A stretch of DNA of 64,000 nt from Pseudonocardia sp. (GTDB lineage: Bacteria; Actinomycetota; Actinomycetes; Mycobacteriales; Pseudonocardiaceae), in the NCBI RefSeq assembly GCF_025465255.1, contig NZ_JAODNI010000197.1, positions 1-64,000 of the forward strand. Direction: 5' to 3'. Position 1 is the first letter of the stretch. The number at the start of each line of letters is the position of its first letter. A model generated the notes under the pieces. It was not told where the DNA came from. It saw nothing but the letters and a program-made list of their open reading frames with translations, and did not search any database. Of the stretch, positions 24,989 to 33,163 are shown piece after piece. Position numbers and translations under genes: made by a program.

Positions 24989-26044
24989 ATGCTCTCTGCC
25001 GAAGGAATCAAGGCCGAGGAGACGCTGATCCACGTTCTGTGGATCAACGCCGGGCTGAGCTGTGACGGGGACTCCGTCGCGCTCACCGCGGCCACGCAAC
25101 CCAGCATCGAGGAGATCGCGCTGGGTGCTCTGCCCGGGCTGCCGCAGGTCGCGGTCCATTGGCCGTTGATCGACTTCGAGTGCGGGCCCAACGGCGGCGC
25201 GGACGACTTCCTCGAGTGGTTCTTCAAGGCCGACCGCGGCGAGCTCGAGCCGTTCGTCCTGGTGGTCGAGGGTTCGATCCCGAACGAGCAGCTGCACGAC
25301 GAGGGCTACTGGTGCGGGTTCGGCAACGATCCGGCCACCGGTCAGCCCGTCACCACCAGCGAGTGGCTGGACCGGCTCGCACCCAAGGCGACGGCGATCG
25401 TGGCGGCCGGGACCTGTGCGACCTACGGCGGCATCCACGCCATGGCGGGCAACCCGACCGGGGCGATGGGCGTCCCCGACTACCTCGGCTGGGACTGGAA
25501 GTCGAAGGCGGGCATCCCGATCGTGTGTGTGCCCGGGTGTCCGGTGCAGCCCGACAATCTCTCCGAGACCCTGACCTACCTGCTGTACATGGCGACCGGC
25601 CAGGCGCCCATGATCCCTCTGGACGACGCGCTGCGGCCCACCTGGCTCTTCGGTCGGACCGTGCACGAGGGCTGCGACCGGGCGGGGTACTACGAGCAGG
25701 GCGACTTCGCCACCGAGTACGGCTCGCCCAAGTGCATCGTCAAGCTCGGATGCTGGGGTCCCGTCGTCAAGTGCAACGTCCCCAAGCGGGGCTGGATCAA
25801 CGGCGTCGGCGGCTGCCCGAACGTGGGCGGGATCTGCATCGGGTGCACCATGCCCGGCTTCCCGGACAAGTTCATGCCGTTCATGGACGAGCCACCCGGC
25901 GGCAAGCTCTCCACGACGGCGTCCGGCATGTACGGCTCGGTGATCCGCAACCTGCGCGCGGTCACGACGAAGACGGTGGACAAGGAACCCCGCTGGCGCA
26001 AGCGCGGCCGCGAGCTCACCACCGGGGCCCGCCGCACCTGGTAG
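24989..26044 (+). CDS. hhyS: [NiFe]-hydrogenase small subunit, group 1h (actinobacterial high-affinity type)
   Basis: 351 residues from ATG 24989 with GAGGAGGG upstream; the frame opens earlier (24824), but no signal or homology is present there. The N-terminus HVLWINAGLSCDGDSVALTA shows Cys25 and Asp28 where most small subunits have CxxC: three Cys plus one Asp around the proximal cluster is the known mark of the actinobacterial group 1h enzymes. Further cluster ligands appear in AAGTCATYGG, CVPGCPVQPDN, HEGCDRAGYYEQG, CIVKLGCWGPVVKCN and GGICIGCTMPGF. There is no Tat signal peptide, so the enzyme stays on the cytoplasmic side. These hydrogenases scavenge atmospheric H2 during starvation. 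Confidence 0.95.
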   Translation: MLSAEGIKAEETLIHVLWINAGLSCDGDSVALTAATQPSIEEIALGALPGLPQVAVHWPLIDFECGPNGGADDFLEWFFKADRGELEPFVLVVEGSIPNEQLHDEGYWCGFGNDPATGQPVTTSEWLDRLAPKATAIVAAGTCATYGGIHAMAGNPTGAMGVPDYLGWDWKSKAGIPIVCVPGCPVQPDNLSETLTYLLYMATGQAPMIPLDDALRPTWLFGRTVHEGCDRAGYYEQGDFATEYGSPKCIVKLGCWGPVVKCNVPKRGWINGVGGCPNVGGICIGCTMPGFPDKFMPFMDEPPGGKLSTTASGMYGSVIRNLRAVTTKTVDKEPRWRKRGRELTTGARRTW

Positions 26045-26049
26045 AGGCG

Positions 26050-26067
26050 GGGCGGGACTCCCCGCCC
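26050..26067 (+). promoter_or_regulatory. intercistronic hairpin between hhyS and hhyL
   Basis: GGGCGGG-ACTC-CCCGCCC is a perfect 7-bp GC-only stem with a tetraloop, 6 bases after the hhyS stop and within the 97-base gap before hhyL. It may protect the upstream mRNA or set the subunit ratio by partial termination. Confidence 0.5.
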
Positions 26068-26141
26068 GGCCGCTTCGTCCTCGTACTTCGCGCCTCCGCG
26101 CGTTCCGCCGTCCTCCACCGGAAGCTCAGATTGGCGACCCG

Positions 26142-27941
26142 ATGACGTCGACCGTCCCGAAACCGTCCAAGTCCGGCACGACGCCCGGCCGCGAGCTGGT
26201 CGACATGGCGTGGGACCCGATCACCCGCATCGTCGGCAGCCTCGGGATCTACACCAAGATCGACTTCAAGCAGCGGGAGGTCGTGGAGTGCCACAGCACG
26301 TCCTCGATCTTCCGCGGCTACTCGATCTTCATGAAGGGCAAGGACCCGCGCGACGCGCACTTCATCACCAGCCGCATCTGCGGGATCTGCGGCGACAACC
26401 ACGCCACGTGCTCCTGCTACGCGCAGAACATGGCCTACGGGGTGAAGCCGCCGCACCTCGGCGAGTGGATCGTCAACCTCGGTGAGGCCGCCGAGTACAT
26501 GTTCGACCACAACATCTTCCAGGAGAACCTGGTCGGGGTCGACTACTGCGAGAAGATGGTCGCCGAGACCAACCCCGGTGTGTTGGAGATGGCCAACCGC
26601 ACCGAGGCCCCGCACGCCGGCGAGCACGGCTACCGGACCGTCGGCGACATCATGCGGTCCCTCAACCCGTTCACCGGCGAGTTCTACCGCGAGGCGCTGC
26701 AGGTCAGCCGGATGACCCGGGAGATGTTCTGCCTGATGGAGGGGCGCCACGTCCACCCCTCCACGCTGTACCCGGGCGGCGTCGGGACGGTCGCCACCAT
26801 CCAGCTCATGACCGACTACATGACGCGGCTCATGCGCTACGTCGAGTTCATGAAGAAGGTCGTGCCGATGCACGACGACCTCTTCGACTTCTTCTACGAG
26901 GCGCTGCCCGGCTACGAGAAGGTCGGCCTGCGCCGCACCCTGCTGGGCTGCTGGGGCTCCTTCCAGGACCCGGAGTACTGCAACTTCGAGTACAAGGACA
27001 TGACCGACTGGGGACGCAAGATGTTCGTCACCCCGGGCGTCGTCGTGGACGGCAAGCTCGTCACCACCGACCTGGTCGACATCAACCTGGGCATCCGGAT
27101 CCTGCTCGGCTCCTCCTACTACGAGGACTGGCAGGGCCAGGAGATGTTCGTCAAGAACGATCCGCTCGGCAACCCCGTCGACAGCCGGCACCCGTGGAAC
27201 CAGCACACCAACCCGGTGCCGCAGAAGCGGGACCTCGACGACAAGTACAGCTGGGTGATGTCCCCCCGCTGGTACGACGGCAAGGACTACCTCGCGCTCG
27301 ACACCGGCGGCGGCCCCCTGGCCCGGCTGTGGTCCACCGCGCTGGCCGGCCTGGTCGACATCGGGTACGTGCAGTCGACGGGCCGGAGCGTGAAGATCAA
27401 CTTGCCGAAGACCGCGTTGAAGGGCCCCGTGGAGCTGGAATGGAAGATTCCCAGCGCCGGGTCGAACACCCTGGAGCGCAACCGGGCCCGTACCTACTTC
27501 CAGGCCTACGCGGCGGCCTGCGCGCTGCACTTCGCCGAGAAGGCACTCATCGAGATCCGCGCCGGGCACACCAAGACCTGGGAGACGTTCGAGGTCCCCG
27601 ACGAGGGGATCGGCTGCGGCTTCACCGAGGCCGTGCGCGGCGTGCTCTCCCACCACATGGTCATCAGGGACGGCAAGATCGCGAACTACCACCCCTACCC
27701 GCCGACCCCGTGGAACGCCAGCCCGCGGGACTCCTACGGCACGCCGGGCCCCTACGAGGACGCGGTGCAGGGCCAGCCCCTCTTCGAGGAGAACGACCGG
27801 GATCACTTCAAGGGCATCGACATCATGCGCACGGTCCGCAGCTTCGACCCGTGCCTGCCCTGTGGCGTGCACATGTACCTCGGCGACGGCAAGAAGCTCG
27901 ACCTGCTGCACTCGCCGACCCAGTCGGTCACGGGCGACTAG
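26142..27941 (+). CDS. hhyL: [NiFe]-hydrogenase large subunit, group 1h
   Basis: 599 residues from ATG 26142. The proximal Ni-binding motif is SRICGICGDNHATCS (Cys80 and Cys83) and the distal motif is DPCLPCGVHMY (Cys571 and Cys574). After His577 a 22-residue tail remains, which the maturation protease should remove once nickel is inserted. The sequence fits HhyL of actinobacteria, the catalytic subunit of the high-affinity, O2-tolerant H2-uptake hydrogenase. It pairs with hhyS upstream and ends directly against the next gene (stop 27939-27941, ATG 27942), so it is co-translated with the accessory genes. Confidence 0.96.
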   Translation: MTSTVPKPSKSGTTPGRELVDMAWDPITRIVGSLGIYTKIDFKQREVVECHSTSSIFRGYSIFMKGKDPRDAHFITSRICGICGDNHATCSCYAQNMAYGVKPPHLGEWIVNLGEAAEYMFDHNIFQENLVGVDYCEKMVAETNPGVLEMANRTEAPHAGEHGYRTVGDIMRSLNPFTGEFYREALQVSRMTREMFCLMEGRHVHPSTLYPGGVGTVATIQLMTDYMTRLMRYVEFMKKVVPMHDDLFDFFYEALPGYEKVGLRRTLLGCWGSFQDPEYCNFEYKDMTDWGRKMFVTPGVVVDGKLVTTDLVDINLGIRILLGSSYYEDWQGQEMFVKNDPLGNPVDSRHPWNQHTNPVPQKRDLDDKYSWVMSPRWYDGKDYLALDTGGGPLARLWSTALAGLVDIGYVQSTGRSVKINLPKTALKGPVELEWKIPSAGSNTLERNRARTYFQAYAAACALHFAEKALIEIRAGHTKTWETFEVPDEGIGCGFTEAVRGVLSHHMVIRDGKIANYHPYPPTPWNASPRDSYGTPGPYEDAVQGQPLFEENDRDHFKGIDIMRTVRSFDPCLPCGVHMYLGDGKKLDLLHSPTQSVTGD

Positions 27942-28913
27942 ATGTCTCACGCGGCGGACGAGGTGACGGACGTCGGTGCGGCGCCGGAGTCCGATCTGCG
28001 GGCCGCCGGCGAGCGGATCGAGATGCTGCTCGACGCCAGCTCGGCCCACGGGGCCATGGCCCGTGAGCGGAGTGAGGAGCTCGTCCGCCTCGTCGCCGAC
28101 CTCTACGGGGCCGGGCTCGGCAGGATCCTCGACATCGTCCACGACCAGGGCCGGCTCGACGAACAGGTCCTCGACGCGCTCGCCGCGGACGATCTCGTCG
28201 CCAGCCTCCTGCTGGTGCACGGGCTGCACCCCTACGACGTCGGGACCCGGATCGAGCGCGCGCTCGACGAGGTCCGGCCCTACCTGGGCACGCACGGCGG
28301 CGACGTCGAGCTGCTCGGGGTCACCGGGGCGGGCGTGGTCCGGCTCCGGCTGCTGGGCAGCTGCGACGGCTGCGCGTCGTCGTCGGTCACCCTCAAGCTC
28401 GCCGTCGAGGGGGCGGTGGAGGCCGCGGCCCCCGAGATCACCGGGATCGAGGTCGACACCGGGGGCGACCACGGTGCGACCGGCGCGGTCATCCCCCTCA
28501 GCGCCCTGCGGGTGCGGCTCGACGAGCTCGACGCCGCGGAGGCCGAAGGCCAGGCGGGCGGCTCCGCCTGGCACCCGGTGCCCGAGCTGGCCGACGTCGC
28601 GGACGGCGAGGTGCGGGGTCTCGCCGTGGCGGGCGCGCCCGTGGTCGTCGCCCGGGTGGGAGCGGACCTGTTCGCCTACCGCGACGGGTGTCCCCTCTGC
28701 ACCGGCGGCCTGGGGGGAACGGCGCTGGCCCGCCGCCTCGGCGGTGCGGTCGACGAGGCCGTGCTGCGGTGCCCCACCTGCCGGACGCACTTCGACGTCC
28801 GGCGTGCGGGCGCGGCCCTTGACGGCGACGGCCACCTGGAACCGCTGCCCCTGCTGGTGCGCGACGACGTGGTGTCCCTCGCGCTGCCGACTCCGGGGCC
28901 GGTGCGCGCATGA
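27942..28913 (+). CDS. NifU-like and Rieske-like two-domain protein of the hydrogenase operon
   Basis: 323 residues. An N-terminal helical part (1-85) precedes a NifU C-terminal-type domain: VRPYLGTHGGDVELLGV and then LLGSCDGCASSSVTLKLAVE with Cys141 and Cys144, which in NifU scaffolds bind an iron-sulfur cluster. Residues about 200-310 form a Rieske-like fold with CPLC (250-253) and CPTCRTHFDV (277-283); a standard Rieske has C-x-H and C-x-x-H, so the first histidine is replaced. It may carry or deliver clusters to HhyS or act as an electron acceptor. It starts immediately after hhyL and overlaps the next gene by four bases. Confidence 0.82.
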   Translation: MSHAADEVTDVGAAPESDLRAAGERIEMLLDASSAHGAMARERSEELVRLVADLYGAGLGRILDIVHDQGRLDEQVLDALAADDLVASLLLVHGLHPYDVGTRIERALDEVRPYLGTHGGDVELLGVTGAGVVRLRLLGSCDGCASSSVTLKLAVEGAVEAAAPEITGIEVDTGGDHGATGAVIPLSALRVRLDELDAAEAEGQAGGSAWHPVPELADVADGEVRGLAVAGAPVVVARVGADLFAYRDGCPLCTGGLGGTALARRLGGAVDEAVLRCPTCRTHFDVRRAGAALDGDGHLEPLPLLVRDDVVSLALPTPGPVRA

Positions 28914-29575
28914 GGGGACCCGCGCCCCAGGCCGGGGGTTCGCCGATCGCCGTCCTCGGGCGCATCAGGGCCCGCAGGCCGTCTCAGGTCGACGGCGAGC
29001 GTTGCGAGATGTGCGCCGAGGCCATCGGCGAGGCCCACTCCCACGTCGTCAACGTCGCCGCCCGCAGCCTGCTGTGCACCTGCCGGGCGTGCTATCTGCT
29101 GTTCACCGACGAGCACGCCGAGCTCCGGTATCGGTCGGTTCCCGACCGGTTCCTCTCCTTCCCGGGCTTCCGCCTCGAGCGGCCGCTGTGGGACGCCCTG
29201 GAGATCCCCGTCGGGCTGGCGTTCTTCTTCCGCAACTCGGTGATGGACCGCACCGTCGCCTTCTACCCCGGGCCGGCGGGCGCGGCCGAGTCCGAACTGC
29301 CGATGGGGGCCTGGGACGACGTCGTCGCGGCCAACCCGCAGCTGCGCGCGCTCGTCCCCGACGTCGAGGCGATCATCGTCCGCGGCCCGGACGGAGGGCG
29401 AACCGGCTTCGAGTGCTTCCTGGTCCCGATCGACGCCTGCTACGAGCTCGTGGGCGGGCTGCGGCAGGTGTGGCGCGGCTTCGACGGCGGCCAGGACGCC
29501 CGTGCCCTGATCGACCGGTTCTTCGCGACCGCGGCCGCCCGCAGCCGGGCCGCGCCACCCGGGGCCCGGCCGTGA
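28910..29575 (+). CDS. DUF5947-like zinc-ribbon protein of the hydrogenase operon
   Basis: 221 residues from ATG 28910 (ATGA overlap). Residues about 30-65 hold a metal-binding pattern: GERCEMCAEAIGEAHSHV then SLLCTCRACYLLF, that is CxxC followed by CxCxxC. The rest is mixed alpha/beta (LEIPVGLAFFFRNSVMDRTV, TGFECFLVPIDACYELVG). It fits the family I know as DUF5947, found beside group 1h hydrogenase genes; the number is from memory. No function is established. Overlapping translation suggests a stoichiometric partner of the enzyme or its assembly. Confidence 0.75.
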   Translation: MRGPAPQAGGSPIAVLGRIRARRPSQVDGERCEMCAEAIGEAHSHVVNVAARSLLCTCRACYLLFTDEHAELRYRSVPDRFLSFPGFRLERPLWDALEIPVGLAFFFRNSVMDRTVAFYPGPAGAAESELPMGAWDDVVAANPQLRALVPDVEAIIVRGPDGGRTGFECFLVPIDACYELVGGLRQVWRGFDGGQDARALIDRFFATAAARSRAAPPGARP

Positions 29576-30213
29576 CGGAGCTCGAGTTCACCGTCCTCGA
29601 CGTCGTCGCCGAGCCCTACAGCGCCGCACCGAACCTGGTGGCCAAGCTCCGGATCGAGGAGACCTCCGACGAGCCGGTGCACGCCCTGGTCCTGCGGGCC
29701 CAGGTCCGTATCGACGCGCACCGCCGCCCCTACGAACCGGCCGAAGCGCAGGGGCTGCTCGACCTGTTCGGCCCGCGCAGCCGCTGGGCCGACACCCTCA
29801 AACCGTTCCTGTGGATGCACGCCACCGCCGTGGTCCAGGGCTTCAGCGGCTCGACCGACGTCGACCTGGTGCTGCCCTGCACCTACGACTTCGACGTGGC
29901 CGGCGCGAAGTACCTGCACGCGCTGCGCAACGGCACCGTCCCGTTGGAACTGCTGTTCAGCGGCACCGTGTTCGCCCGGGGCGAGACGGGATTCTCCGTC
30001 ACCCAGATCCCGTGGGACCGCGAGGCCCGCCACGAGATGCCGGTGGCGGTGTGGCGCGAGCTGATGGACCAGTACTTCCCGGGCGCCGGCTGGGTGCGGC
30101 TCGACCGCGACACGCTCGACGCGCTCTCCTCGTACAAGTCCACCCGCGGGCTCACCACGTGGGAGGCGGCGCTGGGGCAGCTGCTGGCCGAGGCGGAGGA
30201 GGCGGCGCGATGA
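29572..30213 (+). CDS. DUF6084-like protein of the hydrogenase operon
   Basis: 213 residues from GTG 29572, overlapping the previous stop (GTGA). No signal peptide, membrane helix or cysteine cluster is visible. The start reads FTVLDVVAEPYSAAPNLVAK and looks beta-rich; LKPFLWMHATAVVQGFSGST and STRGLTTWEAALGQLLAEAE are other landmarks. It matches the uncharacterised family recalled as DUF6084, also tied to actinobacterial hydrogenases. It overlaps the following gene (ATGA). Confidence 0.72.
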   Translation: MTELEFTVLDVVAEPYSAAPNLVAKLRIEETSDEPVHALVLRAQVRIDAHRRPYEPAEAQGLLDLFGPRSRWADTLKPFLWMHATAVVQGFSGSTDVDLVLPCTYDFDVAGAKYLHALRNGTVPLELLFSGTVFARGETGFSVTQIPWDREARHEMPVAVWRELMDQYFPGAGWVRLDRDTLDALSSYKSTRGLTTWEAALGQLLAEAEEAAR

Positions 30214-31559
30214 CCGTGGACCAGGCCCGGCTCGTGGCGGACGCGGTGCTCTACGAGGGCTACCTCCTCTACCCCTACCGGGCGACGTCGGGGAAGAACC
30301 AGGCGCGCTGGCAGTTCGGGGTGCTGGCACCCGCGGGTGCGGCCGCCGCGGGGCTGGGCGAGGAGTCGGGTCTCGTCGTGCAGACCCTGCTGAGCCCCGG
30401 GCCCGCCGCCGCCGTGCAGGTCGCCGTGCGGTGCCTGCAGCTGCAGGCACGCGGTGTCGAGCAGGCCGGCGCCGACGGCCGGTTCACCCCGGTCCGCGAG
30501 CTCGTGGTCGACGGGACGAGCTGGCTGAGCTGGGACGAGGCGGTCGAGCACGAGGTCGGGTTCGGGCCGTTCACCCTCGCCGAGCTCTCCGCGGGCGTCA
30601 CGGTGCCGGTCGGGATCGACGGCGGCGAGGATCGGGAGACCCTGCTCGACGCCGCGGGCACCGTGGCCGGCCGGGTTGTCCGCCGACGCCGCCCGCTGAC
30701 CGCGACGCTGCGGGTCTCGGCCGAGTCCGACGACGGTCTCGTCCGGCTCACGGCCGCGGTCGACAACACCGCGGACGGCGCGCGGGACAAGAACGAGGCG
30801 ATCGGCCGCTCGTTCATCGGGACGCACCTGCTCCTCACGGCGCAGGACGCGGCGTTCCTCTCCGTCATCGACCCGCCCGAGCACGCCGCCGCGGCCGCCC
30901 GCCGGTGCACGCAGCGGCGCTGCTGGCCCGTGCTGGCCGGCGCGCCCGGACAGACCGACGTGGTGCTCGGGCTGCCGATCATCCTCTACGACCACCCCGA
31001 GGTGGCCCCGCAGAGCGCCGGGGCGCTGTTCGACTCATGCGAGATCGACGAGATCCTGACCTTGCGGGTGATGACCTTGACCGACGAGGAGAAGGCGCAG
31101 GCCCGGGCCACCGACCCGCACGCCGCGGCCATCATCGACCGCTGCGAGCAGATGAGCCCGCAGGAGATGCAGGGCCTGCACGGCATCCTGCGCGACCCCC
31201 GCGCCAGCACGTCCACCCTGACCGGCGACGACTGGTGGGCGGCCGAGGCCGCCGCCGACATCACCCCCGAGACCGACACCGTCGTCGTCGCCGGCGTGCC
31301 TGTCGCTCGGGGCAGCCTGGTCCGGTTGCACCCCTCCCGCCGGGCCGACGCCCAGGACCTGTTCTTCGCCGACCGGGAGGCCCGGGTCAGCGGCGTCCAC
31401 GTCGACCTCGACGGCGAGACCCACGTGGCCGTCACCCTGCTCGACGATCCCGCCGCCGACCTGCACGACTGGTACGGCCGCTACCTGTACTTCGCCCCCG
31501 ACGAGCTCGAACCGCTCGGGGCCGCAGATCCCGACCGAGAAGAGGAGACCACGCCATGA
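30210..31559 (+). CDS. conserved uncharacterised protein of the hydrogenase operon
   Basis: 449 residues from ATG 30210. No family was recognised with certainty. The N-terminus VADAVLYEGYLLYPYRATSG and a middle segment KNEAIGRSFIGTHLLLTAQD then VLGLPIILYDHPEVAPQSAG are distinctive; there are no membrane helices and no clear cofactor motif. The C-terminal part (DLHDWYGRYLYFAPDELEPL) looks like a small beta domain. Strict overlap with its neighbours (ATGA at both ends) indicates it is made together with the hydrogenase proteins; a structural or assembly role is inferred. Confidence 0.72.
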   Translation: MTVDQARLVADAVLYEGYLLYPYRATSGKNQARWQFGVLAPAGAAAAGLGEESGLVVQTLLSPGPAAAVQVAVRCLQLQARGVEQAGADGRFTPVRELVVDGTSWLSWDEAVEHEVGFGPFTLAELSAGVTVPVGIDGGEDRETLLDAAGTVAGRVVRRRRPLTATLRVSAESDDGLVRLTAAVDNTADGARDKNEAIGRSFIGTHLLLTAQDAAFLSVIDPPEHAAAAARRCTQRRCWPVLAGAPGQTDVVLGLPIILYDHPEVAPQSAGALFDSCEIDEILTLRVMTLTDEEKAQARATDPHAAAIIDRCEQMSPQEMQGLHGILRDPRASTSTLTGDDWWAAEAAADITPETDTVVVAGVPVARGSLVRLHPSRRADAQDLFFADREARVSGVHVDLDGETHVAVTLLDDPAADLHDWYGRYLYFAPDELEPLGAADPDREEETTP

Positions 31560-31675
31560 GAACGCTCGGAGTGCTGACCACGGTGGTGATGGCGGCCGCC
31601 CTGGCGGGCGCGGTCGTGCTCGGCGTGCGCTCGATCCCCGACATCAAGCGCTACCTCGAGATTCGCCGGATGTAG
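31556..31675 (+). CDS. 39-residue single-helix membrane peptide (DUF6893-like)
   Basis: ATG 31556 overlaps the previous stop by four bases. One membrane helix (VLTTVVMAAALAGAVVLGV) is followed by RSIPDIKRYLEIRRM, a short basic amphipathic tail facing the cytoplasm. It fits the small DUF6893 family as I recall it. Since the hydrogenase lacks its own membrane anchor, this peptide could tether the complex to the membrane; that is a hypothesis from position and topology. Confidence 0.7.
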   Translation: MRTLGVLTTVVMAAALAGAVVLGVRSIPDIKRYLEIRRM

Positions 31676-31711
31676 CGCACGGCCCCGAACCCACTCACCG
31701 AGGAGGACCCA

Positions 31712-31939
31712 GTGGACAACGACGCCGTGGACGAGAGCGGACCGGCGGGCGGACACCTGTCGGAGGAACCACAGAGCGAGCGCGGAGCCGCGGGCTCGCG
31801 GGACACCGGCTCGGACGACCCTGCGGGGGGCCCGGTCGACCGGCCGGCGGGCAGATCGGACGAGGACAGCGACGACTCGGTCGACCCGCAGTCGGCGAAC
31901 GACCCGGAAGCGCCCGAGCTGCCGACCGGCGACCACTAG
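31712..31939 (+). CDS. acidic, disordered 75-residue protein
   Basis: GTG start at 31712 with CGAGGAGGACCCA upstream (GAGGAGG). The product is almost free of hydrophobic residues and rich in Asp, Glu, Ser, Gly and Pro (for example GRSDEDSDDSVDPQSANDPE), so it should be disordered and strongly acidic. No family was recognised. It lies between the membrane peptide and the next hydrophilic protein, inside the hydrogenase operon. Good ribosome binding and continuous gene spacing support its reality, although low-complexity frames can be spurious. Confidence 0.5.
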   Translation: MDNDAVDESGPAGGHLSEEPQSERGAAGSRDTGSDDPAGGPVDRPAGRSDEDSDDSVDPQSANDPEAPELPTGDH

Positions 31940-31942
31940 CCA

Positions 31943-31973
31943 CCGGCCACCGGCCACCGGTCACCGGTCGCAG
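31943..31973 (+). repeat. short imperfect tandem repeat (CACCGGC/T units)
   Basis: Four adjacent copies of a 7-base unit CACCGGC or CACCGGT lie in the 65-base gap between the two hydrophilic genes. Function unknown; likely slippage-derived. Confidence 0.5.
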
Positions 31974-32004
31974 CGCGACGAGGAGGAGCAGAAGAGGAGA
32001 AGAG

Positions 32005-32358
32005 ATGACCAGCACACCGAACGATCCCGGGACCGCCGATCCGGCGGCCGGCAGCGCGGTCCCCCCGTACGAGGGACGGCGGGAGAGCGCGGACGTCGAC
32101 GGCGAGGAGAAGCTGCGCCGCGACGGCGCGGCCGTCGGGGGTGCCACGGGCCCGGTCGAGAACCAGGAGGAGCAGAAGGCCCCCACACCCGAGGACACCG
32201 AGCGCGGGGCCGTCGCCTCGCCGGCGCAGGAGCGGCCGGCGGCCGAGGGGCCCGAGGACGAGCCCGGCGAGGCGTCGGTGGGCCCGGCCCACCGGGCCGG
32301 GACGGGCCGCGGGGAGGCCAAGAGCCGTGACCCGCACGACCAGGGGGAAGGCGGCTAG
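32005..32358 (+). CDS. hydrophilic, disordered 117-residue protein
   Basis: ATG 32005 with a long purine run (GAGGAGGAGCAGAAGAGGAG) directly upstream. The product is composed of Glu, Gly, Pro, Ala, Asp and Arg with almost no aromatic or aliphatic core (PVENQEEQKAPTPEDTERGA), resembling hydrophilin-like proteins. Its stop is immediately followed by the ATG of the maturation protease, so translation is coupled. Function unknown; its place inside the hydrogenase operon is the only clue. Confidence 0.55.
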   Translation: MTSTPNDPGTADPAAGSAVPPYEGRRESADVDGEEKLRRDGAAVGGATGPVENQEEQKAPTPEDTERGAVASPAQERPAAEGPEDEPGEASVGPAHRAGTGRGEAKSRDPHDQGEGG

Positions 32359-32892
32359 ATGCGGGACGGGACGGGCACGGTGGAACCGCGGATCCTGGTC
32401 GCAGGGATCGGGAACATCTTCTGCCAGGACGACGGGTTCGGGCCCGCGGTGGCCGGGCGGCTCCACGGGCGCCCTCGGCACCCCGCCGTGCGCGTCGTCG
32501 ACTACGGCATCCGCGGCATGCACCTGGCCTTCGACCTGCTCGACGGCGTCGACGCGCTCGTCCTCGTCGACGCGCTGCCCGGCGCGGGCGAACCCGGCGA
32601 GCTGACGGTGCTGCAGGTGGGTCCCGACGACATCGGGGACGCCCCCTTCGACGCCCACGCCATGAGCCCGGTCGCCGTGCTCGCGAGCCTGGGTTCGCTG
32701 GGCGGGCAGCTCCCGCCGACGATCGTCGTCGGCTGCCGGCCGCTCGACGTCGGACCGGGGATCGGGCTGACCCCGGTCGTCAGCAGGGCGGTAGCGGGGG
32801 CGGTCGCCGAGGTGGAGGAGCGGGTCGGGCGCCTCGTGGCGGACCTGCCGACACCCCACGCGGCCGGCACCAGGCCACGGCCGGAGGCCTGA
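32359..32892 (+). CDS. hydrogenase maturation protease (HyaD/HycI family)
   Basis: 177 residues. The fold signature is clear: ILVAGIGNIFCQDDGFGPAV with the nickel-sensing Asp region, VVDYGIRGMHLAFDLLDGVD, LVLVDALPGAGEPG and DAHAMSPVAVL with the conserved His. It should cleave the 22-residue tail of HhyL after His577 once nickel is in place. Adjacent ATG/stop arrangement with the hydrophilic protein upstream and hypC one base downstream confirms operon membership. Confidence 0.9.
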   Translation: MRDGTGTVEPRILVAGIGNIFCQDDGFGPAVAGRLHGRPRHPAVRVVDYGIRGMHLAFDLLDGVDALVLVDALPGAGEPGELTVLQVGPDDIGDAPFDAHAMSPVAVLASLGSLGGQLPPTIVVGCRPLDVGPGIGLTPVVSRAVAGAVAEVEERVGRLVADLPTPHAAGTRPRPEA

Positions 32893-32893
32893 G

Positions 32894-33163
32894 ATGTGCC
32901 TCGGGATCCCGGGCCGGGTCGTCGGGCACGTCGAGGGCTACGGCGGCCAGCTCGTCCTCGTCGACGTCGAGGGCGCCCACCGCAAGGTCAACATCGGCAT
33001 GCTGGCGGACGAGGACCAGGTGCTCGCCGTCGGTGACTGGGTGCTCATCCACATGGGGTTCGCCGTCGAGCGGGTCGACGCGGCCGGGGCCGAGCGGGCG
33101 ATGACCGGCCTGGAGCTGATGGGGCGTCCGCGGGAGGAAGTCGGACCGGAGGGCCCGCCATGA
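32894..33163 (+). CDS. hypC: hydrogenase assembly chaperone HypC, first copy
   Basis: 89 residues. The N-terminal MCLGIPGRV provides the essential Cys2, followed by the OB-fold pattern KVNIGMLADEDQVLAVGDWV and IHMGFAVERVDAA. HypC carries the Fe(CN)2CO unit with HypD to the large subunit. It overlaps hypF by four bases (ATGA). A second, divergent hypC lies just after hypF. Confidence 0.94.
   Translation: MCLGIPGRVVGHVEGYGGQLVLVDVEGAHRKVNIGMLADEDQVLAVGDWVLIHMGFAVERVDAAGAERAMTGLELMGRPREEVGPEGPP

Noticed and set aside
26016..28835. 939-residue open frame on the minus strand opposite hhyL
   Set aside because: It is the GC-driven shadow of the hydrogenase genes: composition is Arg/Gly/Val/Asp/His-rich, no motif, and the plus strand carries clear catalytic motifs.
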